A stretch of 64,000 nt of DNA from Mycogone perniciosa. Taxonomy: Eukaryota > Ascomycota > Sordariomycetes > Hypocreales > Hypocreaceae. Made by a program: the position numbers and the translations under genes. The number at the start of each line of letters is the position of its first letter. Positions within the stretch are counted from its first letter, which is position 1. Below the pieces are notes generated by a model that saw only the letters and a list, made by a program, of their open reading frames with translations, had not been told where the DNA came from and did not search any database. Shown piece after piece: positions 1 through 12,007 of the stretch. The stretch lies in NCBI GenBank assembly GCA_025331125.1, contig JAOALB010000209.1:1-64000 (forward strand), in the 5' to 3' direction.

Positions 1-73
1 ATCCCTGACCTCTCTGTCAACATAAACCCACGAACCTCGGTTTATCCCTTGAGAATCAACCCGGATCGTCACA
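1..73 (+). repeat. 3' end of a gypsy LTR, cut by the window edge
   Basis: This matches the last 73 bases of the right LTR of the element at 17580-24382 with only three differences, all C/T or G/A transitions (positions 7, 21 and 63). It ends in CGTCACA, the LTR terminus. It is the least RIP-damaged copy of this LTR in the window. It could be a solo LTR or the 3' LTR of an element lying to the left; the edge hides which. Confidence 0.85.
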
Positions 74-300
74 ATATTGTTTATTTAATTTATTAAAGGT
101 ATGATTAATATACTTAGGCTAAACCTATTATTATAGTAATAATAAATATAAAAAGCTATTTATATATCCCTGCAATTATTATATAGCCCCTATCCTTATA
201 TTTTATAAAGTGTACCTAACCTATACAGAAATCCTATATAATACATAACTCAGGTCATTTCTAACTTCTAAAGTATCGAGGTATTAAATTGGTTGTAGGA
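74..300. other. AT-rich, RIP-like stretch without a gene
   Basis: The base composition is strongly AT with almost no CG dinucleotides, like the large repeat blocks further on. No open frame or recognisable repeat end is visible. It is probably a small remnant of degraded repeat DNA beside the LTR end. Confidence 0.5.
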
Positions 301-350
301 AATCCTTTATGCCTGTAAAATTAGGGCCTATGGTGTCCTCTAGCTGCAAC

Positions 351-1902
351 ATGGCGTGTTATCAGGGTCGTCTTGTTCGTCAATTAAGGTAGTGTTTGTT
401 GAGAAAAGCCTTTGGTGGGCTGGAACTAACTGAAGTTCAATCCAGTTGGAAGAAGCCGCTGCCTATCTTGGCCGGTTTCTGCGTTTTTGTTACCCTTTGC
501 ATATTCTATGCTGGCTCATTACAAGAACTTCTAAAACCAACGACAGAAAGCGACTTTATTCTCTCGCAATTACCTCCCGATGAGATTTACCAAGACCGCG
601 TATCAGCATACAATACAACTGATCCTCTGGCGACCAGCCACGTCAACCTCAATGGCCTTAGATATGCTGTGTTTCTCCCAACCTTTGTGTGTGTATCTTG
701 TCTTGAAGAGTGGATTGGAACTAACGTCTGCCGCATCAAGATTGGCCACTTCCCCCAAGCTGCAGATTTCTTTCAGTCCATCAGATGTCTCTGCATCGAT
801 CATGCTCAACTCAAATTCTACGTCATAGTCTCCGACTCGGAGGAGACAAAAGCTTTCAGGAAAATCCTAGACGAAATGAAACCATGTGGCCACACATTCG
901 GCAGGTGGAAAGTCCCCCAAAGGAACATCAATTCACCAGTCGTAAATGTCGAAATTGTAAACCTCTTTGATATCTTGCCAAATATTTTTCACGGCGACGG
1001 TGTCCGTTCGAACAGCACATCAAGAATCCTCGACGACCAGGGCAAATTCGCCTATCAGTCTATTAAGAAGTTGGCGGCTGCTATGAGTTTCGATTACGAC
1101 TATGGACTATGGCTAGACTCTGAAGCTATTGCTGTACGACCATTCAGCTTTCGAGACACATTTGAGGCATACATCAAGGCCCCAACGATATGGCGATCGA
1201 GAATGTGCAATACAGACTTCATGAGAGACATAATGGTTAACTCTGCAAAAGTTCTTGGCAGGTCTATAGATTCGCTCAGCTTATCACTTTGGACCTTGGA
1301 GAGGTGAGCCACCCTTCTCGCACTGCGTCACCCACTTGCTGAGTAGACTAACGAAATTTGTTTAGCACAGAATGGATTATAGAGAAAGATGTAATTTCTG
1401 ACATGGTAGGGTTTGTGGAGGCTGCCCACGGCCGCGACTTCTGGTCAATCTGGATCGAAAACGGTGCACCATTTGAGGTTAATCTATACAACTTGCATAT
1501 CTTGGCACGAAAGTTGGAGACGGTCAGTTCCATATTCTCCAAATACATGGTTCTTGAGACTGAAAGAGAGATGCTTCGATTTGGAATCGGTGAGTTTACC
1601 ATGTTCTGTTTCTGTTTCGTGACACTCCAAGGGGTTGACATGCATGGTTATTAGCACCCGCCTTCCCCAAGGTCGCATTCAAGAAAGGCACCGGTTTCTT
1701 GGAAAGAGGATTTGATCTTCTCCGCGTTCCCGAGATTCAACCTAATCTTTCTGCCTTTTTACGTAGCTATGGCCAGCGCCTCTTCCGACTTGAGAACTTG
1801 GACATCACGCCACCAGACATTATCACCAAGTTCCTCCTCGATACACCATTGGACCTGCTTGTTTGTGGGGCCCCACTATTACATAGTTGGTGGGAAGAGT
1901 AG
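351..1902 (+). CDS. type II membrane glycosyltransferase-like protein, start disrupted by TAG
   Basis: Three exons fit: up to 1303, 1366-1589 and 1655-1902, with GTGAGC..TAG and GTGAGT..TAG introns that keep one frame. The protein has a basic start, one membrane helix (ILAGFCVFVTLCIFYAGSL) and a long lumenal domain with DYDYGLWLDSEAIAVRPFSF, which resembles the acidic metal/sugar-binding loop of GT-A glycosyltransferases. This suggests a Golgi enzyme, but I cannot name the family. Oddity: the frame before the membrane helix holds no ATG except at 351, and that frame meets TAG at 390-392 after 13 codons, then runs open to 1303. Either the start exon lies elsewhere (the TAG could be a splice acceptor) or this is a nonsense allele; CAG to TAG is the typical RIP change. 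The C-terminus ends in a Trp-rich LLHSWWEE. Confidence 0.6.
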
Positions 1903-2750
1903 CGGTCGATAAACAAGAATGACCACACGCCAGAAAATGGTACTTGGGATTGGCAATTAGACAGTTCCAGCACTACTATCGATAGTTTCAATATAATTGG
2001 CAAAGGTACTGTAGGCGAAGAAGTATTGGCAAAACCCTATTTGATAAACCACTCTATCCAACCTGCACCTTACAAGTAAGCCATGATTTGAAAGAAATCA
2101 GTTACCGCAACAGGGGATACATAAATTATTAAAGGGGGTTATAGAACTGCGAATGACTGCGCGCGGTCGGTTACATTGGAAATATAGTTTGAGGAAACAA
2201 TTCAATTCAACTCTTACCAATCCCTTGCAAAATAGTAACAGCTGCTGCTTCAATGCATCAAGATCGAGGTAAAAAATTGATCTCAACTGTATTGAGTCTG
2301 CCATGGAGAATAAGGGATGCTCTGCTAGAAATGATAGACTGTTCCGTTAGTATGATAGAGCGTGAAGGTGATGGGTTGCGATAACAATATATCACTGACT
2401 TTGATAGTAGCGACGAGAACTCCTAAAAATTGTTAAGGTATAGATAATTACACCTGTTGTAGTAAAGACATCCTATTCTATCTATGTTTGGTGGGGATTC
2501 TCATAGAGATCCCCTACTGTACGAAACGCAGCCCAAGCTATATCGTGGATGATAGAGTAATGGACCCTATTACAAGCGTAGGTGGAATCTCCGTCAATTG
2601 GATGCCCAGAGAATTTAGCGTTGGGACATAGAAATATCGTAAAGGCGTAGCCGATGTGTATATAGCGGGATTCGCCAACGAAGTCCGCGGCAGTTATTGC
2701 ACACTTTTCCCAAATCATGTTAGTATCGTACAAAGGTAGGTTAACGAACT
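1903..2750. other. intergenic, no gene recognised
   Basis: The composition is mixed and drifts to AT-rich near 2740. Only short frames without recognisable motifs are present. The RIP-affected block begins abruptly after about 2750. Confidence 0.5.
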
Positions 2751-5400
2751 TATCTTAACCGCTCTTTATGACTTGGTAGATAATAAAAGCGTATTATATA
2801 CACTGAAACAGGCATTATTATGAAGTTATAGGAAATCAATAAATTTATTAACCTTAATATTATAGAGCTTATATTGTTAAGTATTATAATATATTATATA
2901 GGTAAATAAATTCAGTAAAAGGCTATAATGTTAAAGAGGAAGGAAATAACTTAAAAGGTAAAGATAAAAAAAGATTATTATTAAACTAGTAATATATTAA
3001 AAATTAATAGTTAAGTATATTAATCATAATATAGTAATTTTTAAATTTAAAGTTTTTAAACAAATAATTAGTTTGTATATATAAGGTTAAATTTATATCT
3101 TAAAAATAAAATTTAATAGTTATAATAAAGTATAGTATAGGTATATAAAATATAAAAGGGATATAAATATTATAGTTATTATAAATGTCTATTAATAAAA
3201 GATTAAATAATAAAGCCTTTTAAAGAAAGAAATTAATTTTAAAATAATTAATAAAATATATTAATTGCCTTTAAACTTAATATTTTACTTTCTTTTTAAA
3301 TTATTAATATAGCCTTTATAACTTATAAAGATAAATTTATAATAATTAAGTAAATATAATAGGGTAAAAGTATATTAAAACTTTAATTTAAAGAGAAAAG
3401 AAAAATAAAAAAAAAGACTTTATTTTTTATATTATATTAATAGTATATTTAAAGTAAAGTCTAAAGGATCAATATATAATATACCTTTAACTAAATATAT
3501 ACCCTTTGAGGTTATACTAGAATCTTTATTATATGTCTTTCCTATTATAATTATAAGTAAAACCCTCTTTAAGGTAAACGGATTAAGTAAAGGGCTAGAA
3601 CCTTAAGGAAAAGTAAAGGAGGTTGAAAAACAGTTATTTTAAAAGGAAATAAATATTAATAAATAGTTAATAAGCTATAAATTAATAATTCAATATAGTA
3701 ATAATAGTTTATTAATCTTTAAAGTCTTATATCTTTAAAGATTACAGTTGCTTTTATATATATATTTTAATTTAATTAAAGTCAAAATATAGTAAAAAGG
3801 TTTTATATAATATATTTATTCTTGACTATTACTATATAAATAATTTACTTTCTTTTTCTTTTTTTAATTTTATATTTGCTTTAATAAAAAAGCTATTTAT
3901 AACTTTTAAGTTAAATTAAAGTAAACTGTATATATATAGGAATTATATTTATGCATTTAATAAAAGCTATAAAGTTGATTAAAATATAATAGAAGTTAAA
4001 ATAAGGTTTAAAGGCTTAATGAAATATACTATTAAATATACTATATATAATATATATTATATTTAATTACTTTATTTAATAATAATATTTATTATAAAAG
4101 ATATATACATTAATAAAAGTAACCTTTTGAATAATAAAAAGGAAAATATAAATGGATTATTTACATTTAAAATAAATAACCTATTTAAAAGAATTAATAA
4201 TAAATAAATAAAGATTTAAATGTCTTTTAATATATATTTTTATTATAAAAAATACCTTTATAAAAATATAAAATAAAATATACTTTTAAGAGTAAGAACT
4301 ATATAAAGTATTAAAATTAATTTAAAGAATACTTTAAATAAACTATTAATATATTTAAAGAAAGTTCTTAATTTCTAAATATTAAAGGTTATTTTAAAAT
4401 AATTAATCTTTATAAATAAAATATATATATTAACAAAAAATTTAAATACTACTTTAAGAAATATTTTATATCTTTTTAAAAGAAGATAATTAATAAAAGA
4501 ATAACTTTATATATTAAAGTATATTATTTAGTGTAGAAAGATGAGATATTATAATTAAAAGTAAGTTAATATATAAGGGGCAAAATATAAAGAATAAAAA
4601 GTAAATATTTAAATAACTTTACTAAACTTTTTATTACCTTAAATTTAATAAATCCTTTATAATTAAATATAAAGATTTTTATTATATTTAAAAAACTAAT
4701 TTAATTACTTTTTATACATAAAGTTTAAAATAGCTATAATATTATTTATTTAATAAATAATATATATTTACTTAAATTTCATACTTTTATATTCAATAAA
4801 TTAAATAATAAAGTTAAAATTAATATAATCTTTTTTAAAGTATTTAAAAACAGGATATATAAATATTAAAGTCTTATAAATATAAAGAAGGTATATAAGT
4901 TAAAGATATTATATTAAAAGATATTATAATAATAAAGGCTTTTTATATAAATATTATATTAAAGGTAAAGCTATAAATAATTAATATATAATATTATAAA
5001 TAAAATAACTGTTTATATTATATAATATTTAAATAAAGTGTTATTATTATAAACTTTATAAAGAAATATGTTTTAATTCTTTATTAATATAACCTTTTAT
5101 TTACTTATATTAATCCTTTTAGTAATTATATTAATTTTATATAATATTATATTACTTTTAATTCAAAAAGGTAATATATTAAATATATATATATAAAGCA
5201 TTAAAAGATCTTTTACTTTTAAAAATAATTTTAAATACTTTTAATACGTATAATTAAAATGTTTTAATTTGAGGTATTAAAAAGTTAATATATATAATAA
5301 AAAATATATTTAAATTAAAAGTATAAAATAAATTAACTTTAAATCCTTTACTTTTATATATATAATTTAAGTTCTCTTTAAATCCCTATATTAATAAAAA
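2751..5400. repeat. RIP-degraded repeat DNA, family not recognised
   Basis: This is almost pure A/T with stop codons in every frame and virtually no CG. Such composition beside recognisable RIPed retroelements indicates old, silenced transposon sequence. I could not find paired ends or a recognisable protein motif here. It could be the 5' part of the copia-type element seen after 12008, split by the gypsy insertion at 5401-12007, but that is a guess. Confidence 0.55.
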
Positions 5401-5613
5401 TATAATAGGGGGTTAAGCTAAGTAAATATAATATAGGTAATAAAGTATTATAAGACTTAAACTGACTGCTTTATTAACTTATATGCAGTTAGGTTAATAT
5501 AGTTAAGCGAAAGGCTAGCGTTATATAAAGGACCCTATACTGCCTATCCTTTATAGCAGTATATACCTTTTTAGATATAGTATATATTAAAGTATATATT
5601 TTTTAATATTATA
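5401..5613 (-). repeat. 3' LTR of the minus-strand gypsy element
   Basis: This is the partner of 11795-12007 and has the same length. It contains the shared block ending in TTTATAGCAGTATATACC. The bases after it are pyrimidine-rich, which is the polypurine tract when read on the minus strand. Confidence 0.8.
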
Positions 5614-8600
5614 ATTATCCCTCCTTTTCTAAATAGCTGTCTTAATTATTCTTTAATATTAAGGTTTTATAAATAAAAGAAGTAAAGTAATATAATTTCC
5701 TGTATTCTCCTTTAACTACTCTTTAAATTGCTTTTCCTTTATCCTTATTTTACTTACCTTTTATATAATTTATCTTTTAACCTTTATTCCTTACTCTTTT
5801 ATCCGATTTATCTTTACTTTATTGCCTTTATTACACTATCCCTTTACTTTAATGCCTATTTTAAGTAAACTGCTAGCTTTTACTTTATTAAAAGCTAATA
5901 TATATATTATTTCTATATAATATTAAAGTATAATAAAAAGGCAATAAAATAGTAGAGAAAGCCCAGTAACTTAAAGTTAATTAACTGTATTTTTATTAAC
6001 TCTGCTTTAACCTGCTATTTTTAATTTATAAAGCGCAATAACTTCTATAATTAATAAATTCTATTTAATATTTACAATTCTAAGTATATTAACCTTTTAT
6101 TCGTTTATTCATTATTTTTTATTAGCCGTTTTATATTACTATAAAGTTATATTTATTACATAAATGTTATCCTTAAACTAATTAAGACTTAATATAATAA
6201 CTATATTATTTTAAAGCTTAATAATAAAAAAAATAACCCTTTATATAAATTTAAAAGGATTTATATATTAAATGTTTATAGGAATTTCGCTTAACCTTTA
6301 CTTTACTTTTAGTAATATTAAATTAAAGTACTCTTAAAAATATAAGTTAATTAACATTTAAATGGATTAGGATTATATAGAGTATAAGACTTTAATAACT
6401 ATTTATTAATACTTTTTAGTGTTTTAGTAGCTTTAACTTTCAATTTAAGCTCCTTTTAATTTATATTTTACCTCTTTTAATATTATTTTTCCTTTTATTA
6501 ATTATTTATATATAAACTATTAATATTGCCTATAAATAAATAAATAAATAGACTATAAAAGACTTAATAGTTTAGATTAAAGGGTAGTTTCTTAAGCTCC
6601 TTTTTATTAATAGTAGATATATCCTTTAATTAATAGCTTAGTAAGGTACTTTTATAGTAATTAATAAACTATTACTTATTAATAAAAACTTTAATTAAAA
6701 TAAATATAATACAATAATTAAATTATTATTTAAAGCAGGTTTTAATTTATAGTTATTTTATTATTTATTATTTATTTAACTTTTAAAGTATAGGTAGCTT
6801 TTCCCCTTTTTAATTAATTGTTAATTAATAGTAAATTTATATTAATTTCCTAGGTTTACCCCTCTTTTTCCTTAACTAATTAAACATATCCTATATTTTT
6901 AGAATATTAATAAAGGCTTATTTCCTTTTAGCCTATACTTTTTAATATTATTTTATTTACTTTTAAACATTTTTTATATTACTTTTTATAATTTATTAAT
7001 TATATTTAAAGGGCTATTTGTTTCATTTTGTTAAATAATATATTTCCTTTTAAAGCTATATATATTCTATAACGTTTTTTACTTTTTACCTTTCCTTTTA
7101 CTCTTTTAAATTTAATATTACTAGTAATTTATTAATAATTTCCTTTTTTATTATTTATAGTTTAAGCAGGCTAATATGTAATATATTATATAAATAGAAG
7201 TATTCTTTTAGTAAAGTAATATAATAAACTTATTTTTTTATAATTTCAAACATGCAGAAAAGTTTTATAAACTTTAATATTAACTTTTTCTTTTTAGCTT
7301 TCAATTTTAAATTCTTTATTAAAAGTATTATTAAGTCCCTTTATTTTAAAATTGAAGGCTTATAGTATTTATTATAATAAAACATTTAGTATCTTACAGC
7401 AATTTACTATTGAACTTTTAATTTTATTTAAAGTTAATTTAATTTTTTAATATAAGCTTATACTGCTAATATAGCTTTACTTTTAATAATATCTTTATTT
7501 TTTATTTAAAAGTCTAGCTTAAAATTATATAAAGCTTTAAATACTAATACCTTTATTATTGTATATTTTATATTATTATAAATAAACTATTTTAACTTTA
7601 AAGCTATACCTATACTGCTTGTATTTTATTTATAACATATTAAAAGTAGTATGTCAATATTTAATTTATTCTCTTTATTTATTTATTAATTTATAAGTAA
7701 AACACTATTAATAGGCAGTATTTTATATAAAACATAAAATAGATTTTTAATTAAAGATTATTTATAAATACTAATCTTTTATTTAAGACTATCCTTTATA
7801 AAGGCTTAAATATTAATTTAACTGTTATATAAAATAGCTTTATTAACCTTATAGTAATAGTTAAAGTATTAGTAAATATACATAATAAATACATTATAAA
7901 TTAATTTACTGTTATTAAAATAGCATTTACTTTTTACTTTTAATATATTACTATTAATATATTTATAATAAAGTCTATAATAATGTTTAACTATAGCCTA
8001 TTTAAAGTTAAAAGTAATTTTAAAGCGCTATATAGGCAATATTATTATAATACTGCGCTTTAATATATACTATAGCTATATATATATATTTATTAATATT
8101 TTTATTTATATAATATTAATAAAATTTATATTCAAGGAGTTTTAATATTTATTAAATATTAAAGTAGCCTATTAATAGATTATTATAGTATAGGTTTCTT
8201 AATATTTAGTATATTACTTTATCCTTTAATATATATAGGCAGTTTTGATATAATAGCAGTCCTTTTATATTTAATAATTAAACCCTTTAAGGTTGATAGC
8301 TATTAACTGCTAATATAATAGCCTTTTATTTTTTAGTTTCTTTATCCCTTTTTTAAGCTTTTTAAATTAACTTTATAAAAGATTTAGAAATTAAATCTTT
8401 TATAGGCTTTTTTATTATTAACGTGTATTTAATGATAAAGGTTAAAATTATTTATTTACAGTTAATGATCTTTTTAGCCTAATTAGCTCAATATAAAGGT
8501 TTTTATAGTCTTTTACTTTTATCTTTATTAATAGAAGTTATTTTATTTTATAAAAGCATTTTACTATATTTAAATATATTTAATATTTAAATTCCTTTAC

Positions 8601-11600
8601 TTTATAAAGGCATTTCGCTATATATTGTATATATTTATATGAATTAAACTTTAATTAGCCTACCTTATAAATTTAATAGTAATTTAATATTTATTTACTT
8701 TTCCCTTTTAAAGTTAAAGCGCTATAATAGTATCTTTATAAAGTTACTTTTTCCTAAATATATATACTATTGGACTTATTACTATAATAGCCTTTATTAT
8801 TATATAAAAGTCTATAAATTTAAATAGTTAAATAAAACTTTTATAAAAGTCTTTACTTTATTAAAATAATATTATTAATATAGCAGTAACTTTATAATCG
8901 CAAATATCTTTTAATTTAAAGTTTTATAGTTCCGCTTTACATTAATAAACCTTCAAAACTAAAACGCTATCAACTAATATTTTCCTTTTAAATTTAATTA
9001 AAATAAAATCTTTATTATTATATTATTAAATATATTTATTTTAATATAGCTTAATAGCTTTAAATTAAAGTATCATAACAATAGTATTGCCTAAAAGGCA
9101 TTTTTTAACTATTAAAATACTGCCCTTTTACTTTTTATTAATTAAATTATCTTTAACCTTTTTCTATTTTTATTACCTTTTAATAAAATAATAAAAAAGG
9201 CTATAGTATAAACGTATTTTTTAATAAATTATTAATAAAAGTTATAAAACCTTAAATATATTTAAATATCTTTATATAATTTAAGTTTAAGCTATAATAT
9301 AATAATCTTAATTTAAATAAAGTCTATTAATAGTTTATCTTTTAGTAGGATATACTTTAAAGATTTAATATTATTTTAATAAAAAGTGTATTTTAAAACG
9401 TTAATATATAGCTTAATTTATTTTAATTATTTTAACACTTATTTAATATAATTTATATACTCTGTTTTGATCTTTAAGTAAATAAAGACATTATTAACGT
9501 AAACTATATATATAATATTAATTAATTTATATAATATTTGATGAATATAATATTAAAAGGTTATTAATATATTAATAAACCTAAAAGGCACTATTAAATA
9601 TTTAAAGTAATTATAGTATATTTAAAATATAATTTCTTATTTATTTCCTTTTTCAATTTAAATATAATAATAAACTTCTTTTATATTCATTTTTATAAAA
9701 TATTAAACGCTTTAAATATAGTTAAGAATCTTTAAAATAACAGGTAAAAGGTAGTGGTTTTTTTCTATTATTTTATTAAATTTATAGTTGTTAATATATA
9801 GCTGCAGTATATTATCCTTTTTTAATATAAAAAGAATAAGCGCCTTTATTAAACTTTTTAAAGGGCAGATTTATCCGTTTATTAAAGCTTTTTTAAAGTA
9901 AAAATAAAGTTTTTTAAGTTTATTAAAAAAAGGTAAATAAATACTGCTATATAAAGGTTAAGTCTTTAATAAAAGGTTAATTAAATAATCTGCAGCTTTA
10001 TATTGCAGTAATATATTAATATAGGCTAAATTAAATACTTTTAAAAGGGAGTAAGATTTTATAGGGATATTAATAGTAAATCCTTTACATATTACTTTAT
10101 TTTCATTTAGTAGTTAAAGGTATTTATTTAATTTAATAACTATAAATATTTAAATTAAATTTTTATATACTATTTAAAGTTTATATAATAGTAAAATCTT
10201 TTAGTCTTTTTATTAATATTTAAACAATTAATATTAAGTAATTAAGTTAATATAAATAGAGTATTCTATTAATATTAATATTCCTAATAATATAAGGCTA
10301 TTTTAAAGGTATAAATTATAGTTAATATTGATATAAATATATATATATTATTAAATAATACCTTAAAAGTTAATAAACTATATTAAAACCCTTTATATAT
10401 TATATTAAAAAATATAACTTTCTTTATAGCTTTAAAGTTAAATACTCTTATAAGTATTTAATAAAGTTTATATATTTAAGTAAAGGTTATATTAATATAA
10501 TTAACTTTAACGCAGCTATTAAAATCTATATAGGTTTTAATATATATTTACCTTTTAATTATAATAGGTATATAAATCTAAATCTTTATCTTTAATATTT
10601 ATTTATTTAATTATAATAAAGCTATTCATTATAATTGCTAGTTATTTCTTTACTTTTTTTTATAATTGGCTAAATATAAATATATAGGTATCAAGTATTT
10701 AATACTATCATCATAGAAATAATATTAAAGATTTATATTTTAAAGTATAAATATATTATCTAAATATATTACAGTATTATTATATTTCTAACCTATATGT
10801 AAATTATAGTTACACGTTTAAAGATATTTATAAAAAAAGGTTTAAAGGTTTAGCTTTTTTTATTTCCTTTTTTAATATAATTTTACTATATTTTAAAAAC
10901 AAATAATAAATAAAACTATTTCCTTTTTAATATTAAAAATATCTTTATAGTATATTTTAATTTAATTTTATAGTTTTATATTAAACTTTATATAAAAACT
11001 AGAAGTATATCTTTTTTCTAGTTTATATAAAAATCACTTTTTAATTAAATTTAAGTAAATATAAAACTTTATTCAAGTTTAGCCTCTACGCTAATAGGTA
11101 TATTTAAACTATATAATAAATAAAAGTTTTTAATCTTTAAAATCTTTGAATATTATTTTACTTTTTTTTATATAGTTTAATTAAATATTTTTAATTTCTT
11201 TTTATTGAATAAATAAGTATTTATTAAAGTATTACTATTAATTAAACTTATATTTAATATTTATATTATTAAAGGTAAATGAAATATACTTTAAATCTTT
11301 TTAAAACTTTTATAGTGCTTTATTAAAGGTTTATTTTAAATTGCTAAGCTATTTATTTTAAGTATAAAAATTGCCTTTAAAGTAAAGCTAAGTAATATTT
11401 TTAATATAGATTTCTCTTTAACTACTATTTAATAAAGCATTTAAGCTTTAACAGTATTTCAATTATCATTTATAGGTTAAAGAAATATTACTTAACTAGC
11501 GCTTAAAGGCCTGCTCTTTTTCTTTAAAGTTAAAAAGTAGCTTTAATTAATAAATCTATTTATTAATATAAGTATATTTCTTTTATATATTATCTTATAT

Positions 11601-11794
11601 AAGGTTATATTATATTTTATTTTATATAAGGTTATTTATGGTATTATTAAAGCCTGCTGTTAAATTACTAGGTAAATATATATTAATTATAAAGTTACTA
11701 ATATTTCTCTTTATACTTACTAATATATTAGCTATAGTAGACTGCTATATTATTATTATATTAGCCTAGGTAATTTATAAAGAAGTTTAAAGAT

Positions 11795-12007
11795 TATAAT
11801 AAAAGTTTAACCTAAATAAATATAATATAAGTAATAAAGTATTATAAAACTTAAACTTACTGCTTTATTAACTGATATCCAGCTAGGTTAATATAGTTAA
11901 GTGAAAGGTTAGCGTTATATAAAGGACCTTATACTGCTTATCCTTTATAGCAGTATATACCCCTCTAAATATAGTATATACTAGGGTATATACTTTTTGG
12001 TATTATA
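11795..12007 (-). repeat. 5' LTR of the minus-strand gypsy element
   Basis: Direct repeat of 5401-5613. It is slightly less AT-shifted than its partner (for example CTAGGGTATATAC against TTAAAGTATATAT), so the two LTRs were hit unevenly by RIP. Confidence 0.8.

Larger units (their letters stand above)
5401..12007 (-). mobile_element. RIP-inactivated Ty3/gypsy LTR retrotransposon (minus strand)
   Basis: Two direct repeats of exactly 213 bp, 5401-5613 and 11795-12007, bound the element and differ mostly by C/T and G/A changes. Their ends read TATAATA..TATTATA, as expected from an original TGTAATA..TATTACA inverted terminus after RIP. A polypurine tract on the minus strand (reverse of ATTATCCCTCCTTTT at about 5614) lies beside the left LTR, fixing the direction. 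Minus-strand translation around 9270-9510 shows a gypsy reverse transcriptase in order: an I-V-Y-V-N-N-V core at 9490-9501, then the KCTFH-like and LGYIL-like regions further downstream, with many stops. The catalytic YVDD is now YVNN, a G-to-A effect. I found no convincing target duplication. Confidence 0.8.
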
